DNA of 64,000 nt from Candidatus Intricatilinea gracilis (GTDB taxonomy: Bacteria > Pseudomonadota > Gammaproteobacteria > Burkholderiales > Burkholderiaceae_C). The DNA is taken from contig JADJDQ010000021.1 in assembly GCA_016702605.1 (NCBI GenBank), positions 620,001 to 684,000 on the forward strand. Reading direction: 5' to 3'. Position numbers and translations under genes: made by a program. The number at the start of each line of letters is the position of its first letter. Position 1 is the first letter of the stretch. The notes below the pieces were generated by a model. It made no database searches and had not been told where the DNA came from. It saw nothing but the letters and a program-made list of their open reading frames with translations. Shown here in pieces: positions 7,504-17,041 of this stretch.

Positions 7504-9459
7504 TCAGCGGTTGCTTTCCTTGACGATGTACCACTCGGGTCCCTTGCGCTTCCAGGTCAGCACCTTTTGTGTCTTGTCCTTGAAGTTCGTCGAGGTGTAG
7601 GTCTGATCGAACGTGGTTTCGACGAGATTCGGCGACAAGGTGCGGCGCTGCACGTTGCTGATGCGCAATTCGATCGGGCCTTCACGCGTCACCAGACGCT
7701 TGCGGTTGTCGAACCATTTGGCGCGCGGCACGCTGGCGGGCTTGAAACTCGGGTCGTAGAAGCTCAGGTAAGTCGTCACATCCTTGTTCGACCAGGCATT
7801 GGCCCAATCGATCAATCGTTGCGACACAGGTGACGTGGTGGGCGGATCCTTGCGCACCGGCTTGCTCGGCAAACTCGACGTGGCGCTGGGCAGCACCGCA
7901 GCCACATTGCCGGTATCGGTCGCTGCGGCAAGTCGGGCTGCATTGGGGCTGACGGTAGGGCTTCCCGGCAATACTGCAGACAGCGTGGCCGCATTCAGGG
8001 CCGGGGAGTTGGCCGACGTCAGTTGCGAGCGAGCGCGGGCGTCGAGTTCGGAACGCGATGTCAATGCCAGTTCCGTCGGTCCGAGCGGGCAACGGCTTGC
8101 CACGTCTTCACCTGCCTGCCAGTTTGCGGCATCGGGCACTTCTTCGTTGCCGGCCCGAGCCAGACCGAGTACACCTATCAAGGCACTCATCGATGCATGG
8201 GTACGCGCCTTGGCAATGGCCAGATCGTGTTCTGCACCAACCAGCGCACGCCTGGACGAATACAACTCGTTTTCGGCATTGAGTACGTCGAGCAGGCTGC
8301 GTTGGCCGATCTCGAACTGCTGGCGATAGGCATCGCGGGCCTTTTCCGACGCATTCACATTGCGTTCGAGTGACCCCAACTGTTCGATCAGGCGATTCAC
8401 GTCGTTATAGGCGATTGCCGCTGTCTGGCGGACATCACGACAGGCCTTGTCGCGGGTGTCGGCGGCCTGGTTGAGCAGTGCCGTGGCCTGGCGCACTCGG
8501 GCGACGTCGGATCCGCCGTTGAAGAGATTCCAGTTCAGTACGACGGATGCGCTGGTATCACGCTTTTGATTGTCGATGCCGTCGAAATTGTTGCCTACGC
8601 CGCTTCGAACCCGCGCCTCGACGCGCGGATGAAACAGCCCTTCACGCTCACGGGTTTGCGCCTGGGCGGACCGTAGATTCTCGATCGCCGCGGCCACACT
8701 GACGTTGCGCCTGACCGCAGTTTCGATCAACGCGCTGGTCGCCTTGGGGATGCCGTTGTCGAGCACGCGCGACAGCGGGGCGCCGACCGGTGGCGGTGTG
8801 CCGACGATGCGGCGATATCGCTCGGTGATGTCGTGCAGGTTGGCGCTTTCGGTCGACAGATTCGACTCGGCCAGAGCAACCCGGGCTGCCGCTTGCTCGA
8901 GGTCGACACCTCGACCGACACCGGCCTTGACACGTGCCTGGATCTGCTCGTGCACCTGGCGGTGCTGCACGTAGTTGTCTTCGGCCAGTTTCACGAGCTG
9001 GCGCGACCGTGAAACATCGGCATAAGCGCGTACCGCTTCGAGTGCAGTCGTTTCGCTGACCTCGAGGAACTCGAAGTAGCGCGTCAGACGTGCATGGTCG
9101 AGCCGGTCCACCTGGTTGCGGGTACCCAGGCCATCCCACAATAACTGGGTGGCAGACAGGGCGATACCTGTGCGCGACTGCGATTGACTGTTCGGGGTGC
9201 GATCGGTAATGCGATCGCTGGTGCGGCCGGCTTCGGCGCTGAGGTCGACACGAGGCAGATAGCCGCCACGCGCCACATCGACTTCTTCGATGGCCGCTCG
9301 CAGGGCATTGAAGCGTGCAGTGACTTCGGGGTTGGTCGAGATGGCGCGTTGTGCCGCGTCTCTGAGTGCGTCGCCGGACTGGGCCGCCGCGCCGGGCGCA
9401 TACGCCAGCTGGCAAGCCAGAGCCACCAGACTCACCACGTGAAGCGTGACCTTTTTCAT
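7504..9459 (-). CDS. lapE: TolC-family outer membrane exporter with C-terminal NTF2-like domain (LapE-like)
   Basis: Predicted outer-membrane channel of the type I secretion system formed with the LapB/LapC genes at 17-20.7 kb. A signal peptide (MKKVTLHVVSLVALACQLAY) is followed by two TolC repeats (about residues 30-460) with coiled-coil helices and the typical RLDHARLTRYFEFLEVS region. After an Ala/Ser/Pro linker (about 460-535) the last 115 residues form a separate module beginning SQRLIDWANAWSNKDV and ending EWYIVKESNR, which matches the NTF2/SnoaL-like domain seen at the end of Cds6-type L,D-transpeptidase proteins. At 651 residues it is about 200 longer than plain TolC. The ATG at 9459 follows gaggaaaa and begins the signal peptide. 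Placement beside lapG supports the LapE role; the fused domain's function is unknown. Confidence 0.9.
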   Translation of the reverse strand: MKKVTLHVVSLVALACQLAYAPGAAAQSGDALRDAAQRAISTNPEVTARFNALRAAIEEVDVARGGYLPRVDLSAEAGRTSDRITDRTPNSQSQSRTGIALSATQLLWDGLGTRNQVDRLDHARLTRYFEFLEVSETTALEAVRAYADVSRSRQLVKLAEDNYVQHRQVHEQIQARVKAGVGRGVDLEQAAARVALAESNLSTESANLHDITERYRRIVGTPPPVGAPLSRVLDNGIPKATSALIETAVRRNVSVAAAIENLRSAQAQTREREGLFHPRVEARVRSGVGNNFDGIDNQKRDTSASVVLNWNLFNGGSDVARVRQATALLNQAADTRDKACRDVRQTAAIAYNDVNRLIEQLGSLERNVNASEKARDAYRQQFEIGQRSLLDVLNAENELYSSRRALVGAEHDLAIAKARTHASMSALIGVLGLARAGNEEVPDAANWQAGEDVASRCPLGPTELALTSRSELDARARSQLTSANSPALNAATLSAVLPGSPTVSPNAARLAAATDTGNVAAVLPSATSSLPSKPVRKDPPTTSPVSQRLIDWANAWSNKDVTTYLSFYDPSFKPASVPRAKWFDNRKRLVTREGPIELRISNVQRRTLSPNLVETTFDQTYTSTNFKDKTQKVLTWKRKGPEWYIVKESNR

Positions 9460-10045
9460 CGGAGCATTTTTCCTCGCTGGTGCGCGAATCGACGGACAGT
9501 CTGATGGTTCGGACGAGAACTTTTGCTTGCAGATTCGTCGGCAATCCGCCGGATTGATCGGGCAAAGACTGTCGGGCAAATCACGGCAGGCCCGTCGGCA
9601 ACTCATCGAGACATCGCCAGATTAACGCCCTGCATCGTCAAAAAACATCCTGGAACGACCCGCATCGCGCCGCTGCGCGAGCCCGGGGCTGGTGACTACT
9701 GAGTCGATCCAGGCAGCTCGTTCGGAGTATTCCACAGTTTTTTGGTTTCGACCAGTCGGCTCGCCGGTATTTGCGGCGAGCACCAGGTCGACATTCCGGG
9801 ATTTGACGGATCAAACGAGCAGGGTCTATGCGCGAGCTCGGGCGTCACGCCACAATATGGCCATCGTGCCTCGCTCCAGGACTACACCCTCAACGCCGTC
9901 ATGGTTGCCGGCTTCATTGCGGATGGCGCCGCGATTTTCGAGCGGCCTGCTGTCGAAGGCACTGTCGCCCACTCGGGTGCATGATCGCGGCGAGTTCGGG
10001 CAATCCCCCTTGTGGATCACGCTGCAATACCAGTTGCGCCAGTTT
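9460..10045. other. Divergent intergenic region between lapE and lapG
   Basis: About 590 bp without a convincing gene. Open frames continue upstream of lapG, but their translation is arginine/serine-rich and unlike LapG. The divergent promoters of lapE (minus) and lapG-lapD (plus) should lie here. The stretch around 9600-9760 is visibly more AT-rich than the flanks. I could not identify clear -35/-10 pairs or binding sites for FleQ-type regulators. Confidence 0.5.
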
Positions 10046-10729
10046 GTGCCAACACGTGCCGGGCGTGGCCTTGGAATGATGGTTTTGCTCGCTGCGCTCT
10101 GGGTTACCGCCAGCCTGGCCTGGGATGCATCGCGGCTCATCGCTGCCGGCCAGCGCCGTGGCCCCACCGGCGTTAGCGCTGCCACTGCTCTACAGGAACT
10201 GCTCAATTACGCGGTGACTGTCGACGACAACATCAAGCTTGCGACCGTGAATGTTTTCTTCAACCGTCGCATTTTGTTTCGCGACGACATCGAGGTATGG
10301 CGCCAGCTGGATTACTGGGCCAGTCCGCTGGAAACCCTCTGGAAAGGTCAGGGGGATTGCGACGACTACGCCATTGCCAAGTACTTTTCACTGCTTGCTG
10401 TCGGTGTACCGGCGCAGCGGCTGCGGCTGGTTTATGTGCGTGCCAGTCTGGGTGCCCCGGGTGGACCCCAGGTGGCGCATATGGTGCTGGCCTACTACCC
10501 GGCGCTGAGTGGTTCACCTGAATCGATGGCGGCAGACCCGTGGATTCTCGACAACCTCGTCGGCGAGATTCGCCCGGCCAGTCAGCGCACTGATCTGACG
10601 CCGGTGTTCAGTTTCAGTGTCGAAGGTTTGTGGCAAGGCACCTCGGGTGGCAGCGGCGGCGACCCGCTGGCCCGGCTGTCGCGCTGGCGTGACGTGCTCG
10701 ACAAGGCACGCGAGGAAGGCCTGCCATGA
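10046..10729 (+). CDS. lapG: LapG-type periplasmic cysteine protease
   Basis: Bacterial transglutaminase-like cysteine protease that cuts the N-terminal retention module of a LapA-type adhesin and releases it from the surface. With the GTG start at 10046 the protein has a charged n-region and a hydrophobic signal segment (MMVLLAALWVTASLAW). The catalytic triad is visible as Cys105 in GQGDCDDYAIAKY, His145 in VAHMVLAYY and Asp169 in PWILDNL; the acidic residues next to the cysteine fit the calcium-dependent LapG family. Length 228 residues is normal. The ATG at 10076 is an alternative start that gives a shorter n-region. It is followed 58 bp later by lapD, its expected inhibitor. Confidence 0.9.
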   Translation: MPTRAGRGLGMMVLLAALWVTASLAWDASRLIAAGQRRGPTGVSAATALQELLNYAVTVDDNIKLATVNVFFNRRILFRDDIEVWRQLDYWASPLETLWKGQGDCDDYAIAKYFSLLAVGVPAQRLRLVYVRASLGAPGGPQVAHMVLAYYPALSGSPESMAADPWILDNLVGEIRPASQRTDLTPVFSFSVEGLWQGTSGGSGGDPLARLSRWRDVLDKAREEGLP

Positions 10730-10787
10730 TCGACGCGGCCTTGCTGCCCATTGCCGCGCACCACCCCACCGAACCAGGAGTTAGCCC

Positions 10788-12710
10788 ATGTCGTTGATCC
10801 GCCAGGTATGGCTGCTCATCGTCGCCGTCATCTTGCTGGCGTTCGGTGCTGCCACGTTGGTGTCGGTGCTCGGAGCGCGCACCTATCTCGAGGCCCAGCT
10901 CACGCTCAAGAACAGCGACAACGCCCAGAGCCTGGCGATGAACCTGAGCCAGCAGGGCGGCAATGTCGCGCTGATCGAACTCACTCTGGCGGCGCAGTTC
11001 GATACCGGCGCCTATCAGGCCATCCGGCTGGTGGGGCCGGATTCGAAACCCTTGCTGGTGCGGCAGGCCGAAGCACTGCGCACCCGTGCGCCGAGCTGGT
11101 TCGTCGACCTGGCGCCGATCCAGCCGCAAGCAGGTGTGGCGCAGGTGTCCAGCGGGTGGGCGCCACTGGGGCGCATCGAAGTCGAAAGCCAATCCGGCTT
11201 TGCCTACGACGAGTTGTGGGAGGTTGGGATCCGCACCGCGCTGGGTCTGGCGGGCATCGGCGCCGTGGCCATGCTGGTCGGTTGGCTGGGGGTGCGGCGC
11301 ATCAAGGCCCGGCTCGACGAGGTGGTATCACAGGCGCGCGCCCTGCACGAACGCCAGTACCGCGAGGTGGTGCCGCCCAAGACACCCGAACTGCGCCGTG
11401 TCGCCCAGGCCATGAACGCCCTGGTCGCCCGGGTGCGCAGCCAGTCCGAACAACATGCCGACGAGGTCGAACACCTGCGGCGCAGCGCACACGACGACCG
11501 CCTCACCGGTGTGTCGATGCGCAGCCACTTCATGATTCGCCTGGGTGTGGTGCTGCAGGGCGATGACGCTGCTGCGTCCGGCCTGTTCGTGCTGGTGCGC
11601 CTGCTCGAACTGGCTGATCTGAATCGTCTGGCCGGCCATGCCCAGGCCGACACCATGTTGCGCGTGTTGGCGCACACCCTCGCGCAGGTGAACGACCGCA
11701 TCGCCGCCTCACAGACCGAAGCGGCAGGCAGCATCGCATTGGGGCGACTCAACGGCAGCGACTTCGCCATGCTCTGGCCCGCCGCAGTCGACCCGGGTGC
11801 GGTCGAGCAACTGCTCGAGCAATTGCGACGCGCATTGGCGCCGTTGCCGCCGGCCGCAGTGGCTGTGTCGGTGGTGGGTTGGCAACGCGGCATCTCGCCA
11901 GCCGAACTGATGTCGGCCGCCGATGCCGTGCTGGCCCGTGCCGAAGCACAGGGGCCGTTTGCCGTGCAGGTGCAGATTCCGGCGCAAGAGCCGTTGCTGC
12001 GTGGTGGTGAGGAGTTGTGGCGTTACCACCTGGTCGAGGCCTTGGCAGCAGGTCGTGGCCGATTGTTCGAGTTTGCCGTGCGGGGCCCGCGCCGCGAGTT
12101 GCTGCACCTAGAAAGCCCGCTGCGTCTGCAACTCGAGTCCGACGGTCCCTGGGTGCCGGCCACGCAGTGGTTGCCCCTGGCACTGCGCACCGGCCTGACA
12201 CCTCGAGCAGACGAACTGGCACTGCGCCTGGCCCTGAGCGCCTGCCGCGCCGATCGACGCCCGCGCGGCATCAACCTCTCACCCCAATCGCTGCGTGACG
12301 CCGGTCTGGTGCCGCGGCTGCGCCACGAACTGCAACGTGAGCCCGAGCTGGCGCGCCTGATCCTGATCGACGTCGATCAGGTCACCGCTGCGGGCTACAC
12401 CGCGGCGCTGGCCGAGTTGTGCCGTCAGCTCAAACCCCTGGGTGTACGGGTCGGCCTCGAACATGCCGGCGAAGGGGTGGCGCCCGTCGGTGTCTTGCTC
12501 GAAGCTGGGCTGGACTTCGTCAAACTCGCCGCCGGTGTGGTGCAGGGCGTGGCCCGCGACGAGGCGCGGGCCGCGCTGGTGCGCGGCATGGTGGCCATGT
12601 TGCATGGCCTGGGTTTGCAGGTGATCGCCGAAGGTGTCGAAGTCGAGGAGGACCTCGACGCCTTGTGGACCTGTGGCCTGGACGGCGCCACCGGCCCGGC
12701 GGTGCGCTGA
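10788..12710 (+). CDS. lapD: LapD-type c-di-GMP receptor (degenerate GGDEF-EAL)
   Basis: Inner-membrane receptor that senses cytoplasmic c-di-GMP and sequesters LapG in the periplasm. Order: membrane helix (about 8-28), LapD/MoxY-type periplasmic domain (about 29-145, with the conserved tryptophan segment APSWFVDL), second helix (about 147-167), HAMP linker, GGDEF-like domain and EAL-like domain to residue 640. The GGDEF signature is degenerate (NGSDF near residue 323) and the EAL signature reads LES, with a poorly conserved end (DGATGPAVR), so catalysis is unlikely and a receptor role is expected, as in LapD of Pseudomonas. A good ribosome site (aggag) precedes ATG 10788. It forms an operon with lapG. 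Confidence 0.92.
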   Translation: MSLIRQVWLLIVAVILLAFGAATLVSVLGARTYLEAQLTLKNSDNAQSLAMNLSQQGGNVALIELTLAAQFDTGAYQAIRLVGPDSKPLLVRQAEALRTRAPSWFVDLAPIQPQAGVAQVSSGWAPLGRIEVESQSGFAYDELWEVGIRTALGLAGIGAVAMLVGWLGVRRIKARLDEVVSQARALHERQYREVVPPKTPELRRVAQAMNALVARVRSQSEQHADEVEHLRRSAHDDRLTGVSMRSHFMIRLGVVLQGDDAAASGLFVLVRLLELADLNRLAGHAQADTMLRVLAHTLAQVNDRIAASQTEAAGSIALGRLNGSDFAMLWPAAVDPGAVEQLLEQLRRALAPLPPAAVAVSVVGWQRGISPAELMSAADAVLARAEAQGPFAVQVQIPAQEPLLRGGEELWRYHLVEALAAGRGRLFEFAVRGPRRELLHLESPLRLQLESDGPWVPATQWLPLALRTGLTPRADELALRLALSACRADRRPRGINLSPQSLRDAGLVPRLRHELQREPELARLILIDVDQVTAAGYTAALAELCRQLKPLGVRVGLEHAGEGVAPVGVLLEAGLDFVKLAAGVVQGVARDEARAALVRGMVAMLHGLGLQVIAEGVEVEEDLDALWTCGLDGATGPAVR

Positions 12711-12765
12711 CGCCTGCTGGCCCGAGCGCTGCTGCGCCAGATCGGATGCTGGCGCCGCGTAGCTT

Positions 12766-12800
12766 GCTCGAACGCACTACCCCGGGGCAGGCGTTCGAGC
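12766..12800. terminator. Hairpin between convergent lapD and lapA
   Basis: Perfect 10-bp inverted repeat gctcgaacgc / gcgttcgagc with a 15-base loop in the 96-bp gap between the converging lapD and lapA genes. It lacks a T run on either strand, so termination is plausible from position but not certain. Confidence 0.45.
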
Positions 12801-12806
12801 GGCACC

Positions 12807-15800
12807 TCAGGCGTTGCTGCCGTCGACCACCAGCTTGCCCTGCTGCAGCATGGCTTCGATGATCTGCTGGTTGGCGGCGTGGCCATCCAGCCCGAGGGCG
12901 CCGCGGATGTCGAACTGGTCGAGCACGATCACCTGATCGGTCGCCGCCGAGCTGGCCTGCCCGTCGACGAAACCACCCTGGCTGCTTACCTGCACCGTCG
13001 TGCGGGCCTGGTCGCCACTGCCGACCACGCTGAAGTCGAGGTAGCTGCCCAGGTTGCCCACTGCACCGTTGGCGCCGGCGACTTCACCCTGCAGCAGATC
13101 GTGCAGATTGAGCACATCACCACCGCGGCTTGCCGCCTGGCCGTCGAATCCGACCACATGCGTCAAACCCGGCGTACCCGGCTGACCGGCGTCGGCCAGT
13201 GTCCAGCTGAAGACGTCGCTGAGCGGGCTGGCGTGCAACGTCTCGCCTGTGGTCGAAATGTTCGATGTGGCCGACAGCACGGTCACATGGCCCGCGTCCA
13301 CCGCCTGTGTGCCTGCGGTGGTGGTGACCGACGCAGGAGTCACCAGTATGGGCACGTTGATGTCGAGCTTTGAGGTGGCCGAGCTGCTGCCGTCGCGGTC
13401 GGTGACCGTAAACGTCACCTGCTCGTTGAATGCCTGGCCGTTATTGCTGGGCGGCTGGTAGCCGTAGCGACCATCGTCCATGTCGATGCTCAGCGTACCC
13501 TTATTGATCGTGGTGACCGTCAGCACGTGGGTGCCGCTGTTGAACTGATGGTCGCCGGCGCCTGTCGCCGATGTATCGACCTGGCCATCGAAGGTAAAGG
13601 TGTGCCCGTCGATGGTGACCGCGGCAACGTGAGCATGGTCGGCACCCCCGGCAGCGCCGGTGTTCGTGCTGCTGCCTGCCAGGAAGCCTTGCACCTGTGG
13701 TGGGACCGTGCTTGCCAGCAGGTTGTTCAGGTCGGTTGTATTCGAGACCAGTGTGGGCGTCGATTGCTGCGGGGTCGTCCCGGAAGCGTCGAAGGCCACG
13801 GGTGCCATGGCGACCTGAGCGGCCAATGGGTCGACGCCGCCTTCGGTGCTACCCTGGAAATTGCCGAAACCCACAGCAACGGCCTTGGTCGAATGGGTAG
13901 TGAGGAAGTTCTCCCAGGCGGTCTTCTGGTCGTCGCTCACAGCGAAGCCCGCCGTCGGCAGGCCGTCGGAGAGGAAGTAGGCCACGCTCTTGGCGCCAAG
14001 GGTGCCGCTGCCATTGCCGTACGCAGCAATGGCAGCTTCGATCGCCGCCGAATAGTGCGTCTCGTTGCCCAGGATACTGGGATCGGCGATGGCGGTTAGT
14101 CTGGACTGCGCTTCACTCACAGTAAGCCAGCCGCCGCCTTGGTCCGTCGCGCTGTCCGAGAATGTCACGATGCGGACATGCACATCGCCCTGCGCAGCGT
14201 AGTCGGCGAGCAGCTGCTTGAATGCGTTGACTGCGGTGACCAGGCGCGAGCCGGCCTGCCCGTCCACCGTGCCCATCGATCCCGAGGTGTCGAGCACCAG
14301 CAGCACGTCCGAGCTGGACCGCGTGACATCGACACTGGTCTGGGTCGCCGCCACGTGGGGTGCATCGTCGACGACATGTGCGGTCAAGGTGGTCGGCGTG
14401 GTGTTCACGCCGTCGCTGACGTTGACCTTGAACTCGATGTTGCCCGCCGCGTTGGGATTGTCGATCGGCCCCACGAGCGTGACGGTGTACTTGCCGGTGT
14501 TGTCGATGGACGCCCGCAGGTAGTCCTTACTGTCGATGCTGCCGACGATCTCGCTGCTGCTGCCGTTCCAGTGCAGCGGGTTGCCCCCCACCATGACTAT
14601 CGGCAAGCTGCTGAAGTTGGTGCCGGTGTCGAAGCCAACGCTCAGAACGCTGCTTTCCGGGTCGCTGATCGCAAGGGTGCCGCTGTTGACGATCGCGTTA
14701 GGGCCGGTTGTCGTCGTGGTCGCCAGCCCAAGCTCCGACACTGTCGCTGTTCCAGGTGCGACGGTCGGCGCATCGTTGTCCGGCGTGATGGTCAGCTGGA
14801 TGTCGCCAGCGACGATGGCGGGGGTAAGGCCGAGGGCTGGTGTATCGGTGACGTTGAAGGTGATGGTCGGGACCGGGGGGGACGTGCCGTCATAGTTGAG
14901 CACCGGGGTGAAGACATAACTGCCGTCGCTGTTGACGACGAAGTTGCCGACACCTGCTACCGCAAGGGAGCCGCCGGCCTGCGCCGTGACGCCACCGATG
15001 GTGAAGTCGACCACGGTGATCGTGTCGCCCTCGATATCGGTCGCGCCGGTGAGCACATTGCCGGTCTGGACGGTGTCTTCCAGTTGTGGTGGCGGTGTCT
15101 GGTGCACCAGCACGGGCGGGTCGTTCACCGCTGCGATGGTCAGCTGGATGGTGCCGGGTGTGACGTTGGTGCCGTCGGTCACGTTGAAGGTGATTGGCGG
15201 AACCGCTCCGTTGTAGTTGGGCGCCGGCGTGAAGGTGTAGCCACCGTCCGGGTTGACGACGATGGTGCCGACACCGGGCAAGGTGGTCCCGGTGCCGGCC
15301 GTCACGGTGGTGCCGCCGACGGCGTAGTCGGCCACGGTGATCGGGTCACCGTCAGCGTCGGAAGCGCCGGTCAGCACGTTGCCGGTCTGTGTCGTATCTT
15401 CGTTGCCGGCGGCCGGAGTCTGGGGCAGGAGCACCGGCGCGTTGTCGTCGTTGACGATGGTGACGTTGGCGACCGTGGTGGTTGTGGTGCCCGCGCCGAG
15501 ATTGACGTTGACGCCGTTGCTGAGATTGACGGTGAACCGCTCGTTGGGTTCGACCCGCTTGTCGTTGGTGATGTCGATCGAGATGGTCTTGCTCGTCTCG
15601 CCGGGTGCAAACACCAGCGTGCCGGTGGCGGCGGTGTAGTCCTGGCCGGCGACGGCCGTGCCGTCGGCCGTGGCCCAGTCGATCGAGATCGGTTTGCCCG
15701 ACGGCGCCGACAAGTTGACGGTGACCGTGGCCTGGCCGATACCTTCGGGCACCGAGGTGTCGATGGTGCCGGCAGTGAAGCTTGCCGTCGGCGGATCGTC

Positions 15801-16811
15801 GTCGTCCATGATGGTGGCGTTGGCGATCACGGACACGTTCTGCGTCGACCCCGGCAGGCTTTGCGCGGTGAGCGTGAAGGTCTCGTTGAATTCGTCGAGT
15901 GTGTCGTTGTGCAGGGGTACCCGCACCAGCGCCTGGGTGGCACCGGTCGGCACCGCTACCCGATCGGTCGACAGCCAGGTGACACCGTCGTCGGTCGAGA
16001 TCTCCATGCCCTGGAAGGCACCACTCGAGCCGAAGTCGCCGCCTTGCGCCGCGTCGCCCAGGGTGGCGGTGCCGGCCGTCAGCGTCAGGCCGAGGGTCAC
16101 CGGGTCGACCGCCGGGCTGTCGAGATGAACTGTGAACACCGCAAAGCCGGGCAGTCCGGTGACCGCCGCCGGTTGCACGCCGACCGTGATGATGATGCCG
16201 CTTTCGGGCACCTCGATGTTCTGCACATCGACCTCGGGGCGCTGGTTGCCGGCGGCGAGCAAGTCGCCGTTGGGTGTGATCTCGGTCAGGCCTCGACCGT
16301 CACTGTCGGCACCGGCAAAGGCGAAGGCCTGTGCCGTGACCTGTTCACTCACCCGGTCGACACGCAGGCCATCGGACAGGCTGCCCAGGTCACCCACGCC
16401 GGCAGCCGGTGCGTCGAACTGATCGGTGGCATTGACCTGGGCCAGCGGGCCTTGCAGGTCGGAGCCGAAGGGCAGGCGCGCGCTGCGCGAGCCCTCGACC
16501 TCCATCTGCACGATGCCGTTCTGCGAGGTGAGGATCACGTCACCCTTGCGGATCTCGTCACCGGCGCGCAACGGGTGCACTTCACCTTCGGGTGTGCGCA
16601 TCACGGCGTCACCCCACACCTCGATCACCTTGCCGGTGGGCAGGCGGGCCGGCACATAGCGCTTGTCCAGGCTGACGGCGTTGAACTGCGGCACGCCTTC
16701 GACGGACACCATGGCCGCGACTTCGGCCGGGTCACGCGGCGGCGCAGGTTTGGCGGCCTTGAGCGACTTGGTGCTGGACTTGATCGGTTGCTTGTGGGGG
16801 GAGGTGGCCAT
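12807..16811 (-). CDS. LapA-like retained type I secreted adhesin with VWA domain
   Basis: Large surface adhesin (1334 residues). Residues 40-135 are a retention module of the LapA type (VIEVWGDAVMRTPEGEVHPL, GDVILTSQNG) followed by the protease site PAAG at 135-138. Then come two Calx-beta modules (about 205-340 and 343-455), three cadherin/VCBS-like modules (about 457-815, with repeated ED-TxQTGNVLTGA starts), a von Willebrand A domain (about 830-1050, MIDAS motif DTSGS at 841-845) and a C-terminal type I secretion region of the VC_A0849 kind (about 1190-1334) without classical RTX nonapeptides. No N-terminal signal peptide, as expected for this route. A second PAAG at 466-469 lies between folded modules. 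Ribosome site gaaagg precedes ATG 16811. It lacks the very long repeat array of Pseudomonas LapA. Confidence 0.92.
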   Translation of the reverse strand: MATSPHKQPIKSSTKSLKAAKPAPPRDPAEVAAMVSVEGVPQFNAVSLDKRYVPARLPTGKVIEVWGDAVMRTPEGEVHPLRAGDEIRKGDVILTSQNGIVQMEVEGSRSARLPFGSDLQGPLAQVNATDQFDAPAAGVGDLGSLSDGLRVDRVSEQVTAQAFAFAGADSDGRGLTEITPNGDLLAAGNQRPEVDVQNIEVPESGIIITVGVQPAAVTGLPGFAVFTVHLDSPAVDPVTLGLTLTAGTATLGDAAQGGDFGSSGAFQGMEISTDDGVTWLSTDRVAVPTGATQALVRVPLHNDTLDEFNETFTLTAQSLPGSTQNVSVIANATIMDDDDPPTASFTAGTIDTSVPEGIGQATVTVNLSAPSGKPISIDWATADGTAVAGQDYTAATGTLVFAPGETSKTISIDITNDKRVEPNERFTVNLSNGVNVNLGAGTTTTTVANVTIVNDDNAPVLLPQTPAAGNEDTTQTGNVLTGASDADGDPITVADYAVGGTTVTAGTGTTLPGVGTIVVNPDGGYTFTPAPNYNGAVPPITFNVTDGTNVTPGTIQLTIAAVNDPPVLVHQTPPPQLEDTVQTGNVLTGATDIEGDTITVVDFTIGGVTAQAGGSLAVAGVGNFVVNSDGSYVFTPVLNYDGTSPPVPTITFNVTDTPALGLTPAIVAGDIQLTITPDNDAPTVAPGTATVSELGLATTTTTGPNAIVNSGTLAISDPESSVLSVGFDTGTNFSSLPIVMVGGNPLHWNGSSSEIVGSIDSKDYLRASIDNTGKYTVTLVGPIDNPNAAGNIEFKVNVSDGVNTTPTTLTAHVVDDAPHVAATQTSVDVTRSSSDVLLVLDTSGSMGTVDGQAGSRLVTAVNAFKQLLADYAAQGDVHVRIVTFSDSATDQGGGWLTVSEAQSRLTAIADPSILGNETHYSAAIEAAIAAYGNGSGTLGAKSVAYFLSDGLPTAGFAVSDDQKTAWENFLTTHSTKAVAVGFGNFQGSTEGGVDPLAAQVAMAPVAFDASGTTPQQSTPTLVSNTTDLNNLLASTVPPQVQGFLAGSSTNTGAAGGADHAHVAAVTIDGHTFTFDGQVDTSATGAGDHQFNSGTHVLTVTTINKGTLSIDMDDGRYGYQPPSNNGQAFNEQVTFTVTDRDGSSSATSKLDINVPILVTPASVTTTAGTQAVDAGHVTVLSATSNISTTGETLHASPLSDVFSWTLADAGQPGTPGLTHVVGFDGQAASRGGDVLNLHDLLQGEVAGANGAVGNLGSYLDFSVVGSGDQARTTVQVSSQGGFVDGQASSAATDQVIVLDQFDIRGALGLDGHAANQQIIEAMLQQGKLVVDGSNA
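16398..16409 (-). other. Predicted LapG cleavage site (PAAG) in the adhesin
   Basis: Codons CCG GCT GCC GGC encode Pro-Ala-Ala-Gly at residues 135-138, right after the retention module. LapG enzymes cut between the two alanines of (T/P/A)AAG motifs at this position, so cleavage is expected after Ala136. Confidence 0.8.
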
Positions 16812-17041
16812 GATTTGCCTTTCACAAACTGGGTCGCTGGCGGATCAGGGCAGGTCGGGCCCAAAGGCCCGGATCGATCACGCTCAAATGAAGCGTGCAC
16901 CTGCATGCCGGATTTTTCAGAGTTTACCCGGCTCGCCCCGAGATATCGAACCGGTTACCCCTGCAGATACACAACAAAACCAAACGGGGCGTCGTGGGCC
17001 AATTGCCACGAATCCGCCGGTGCCCGCCGAGATAATCCGGC

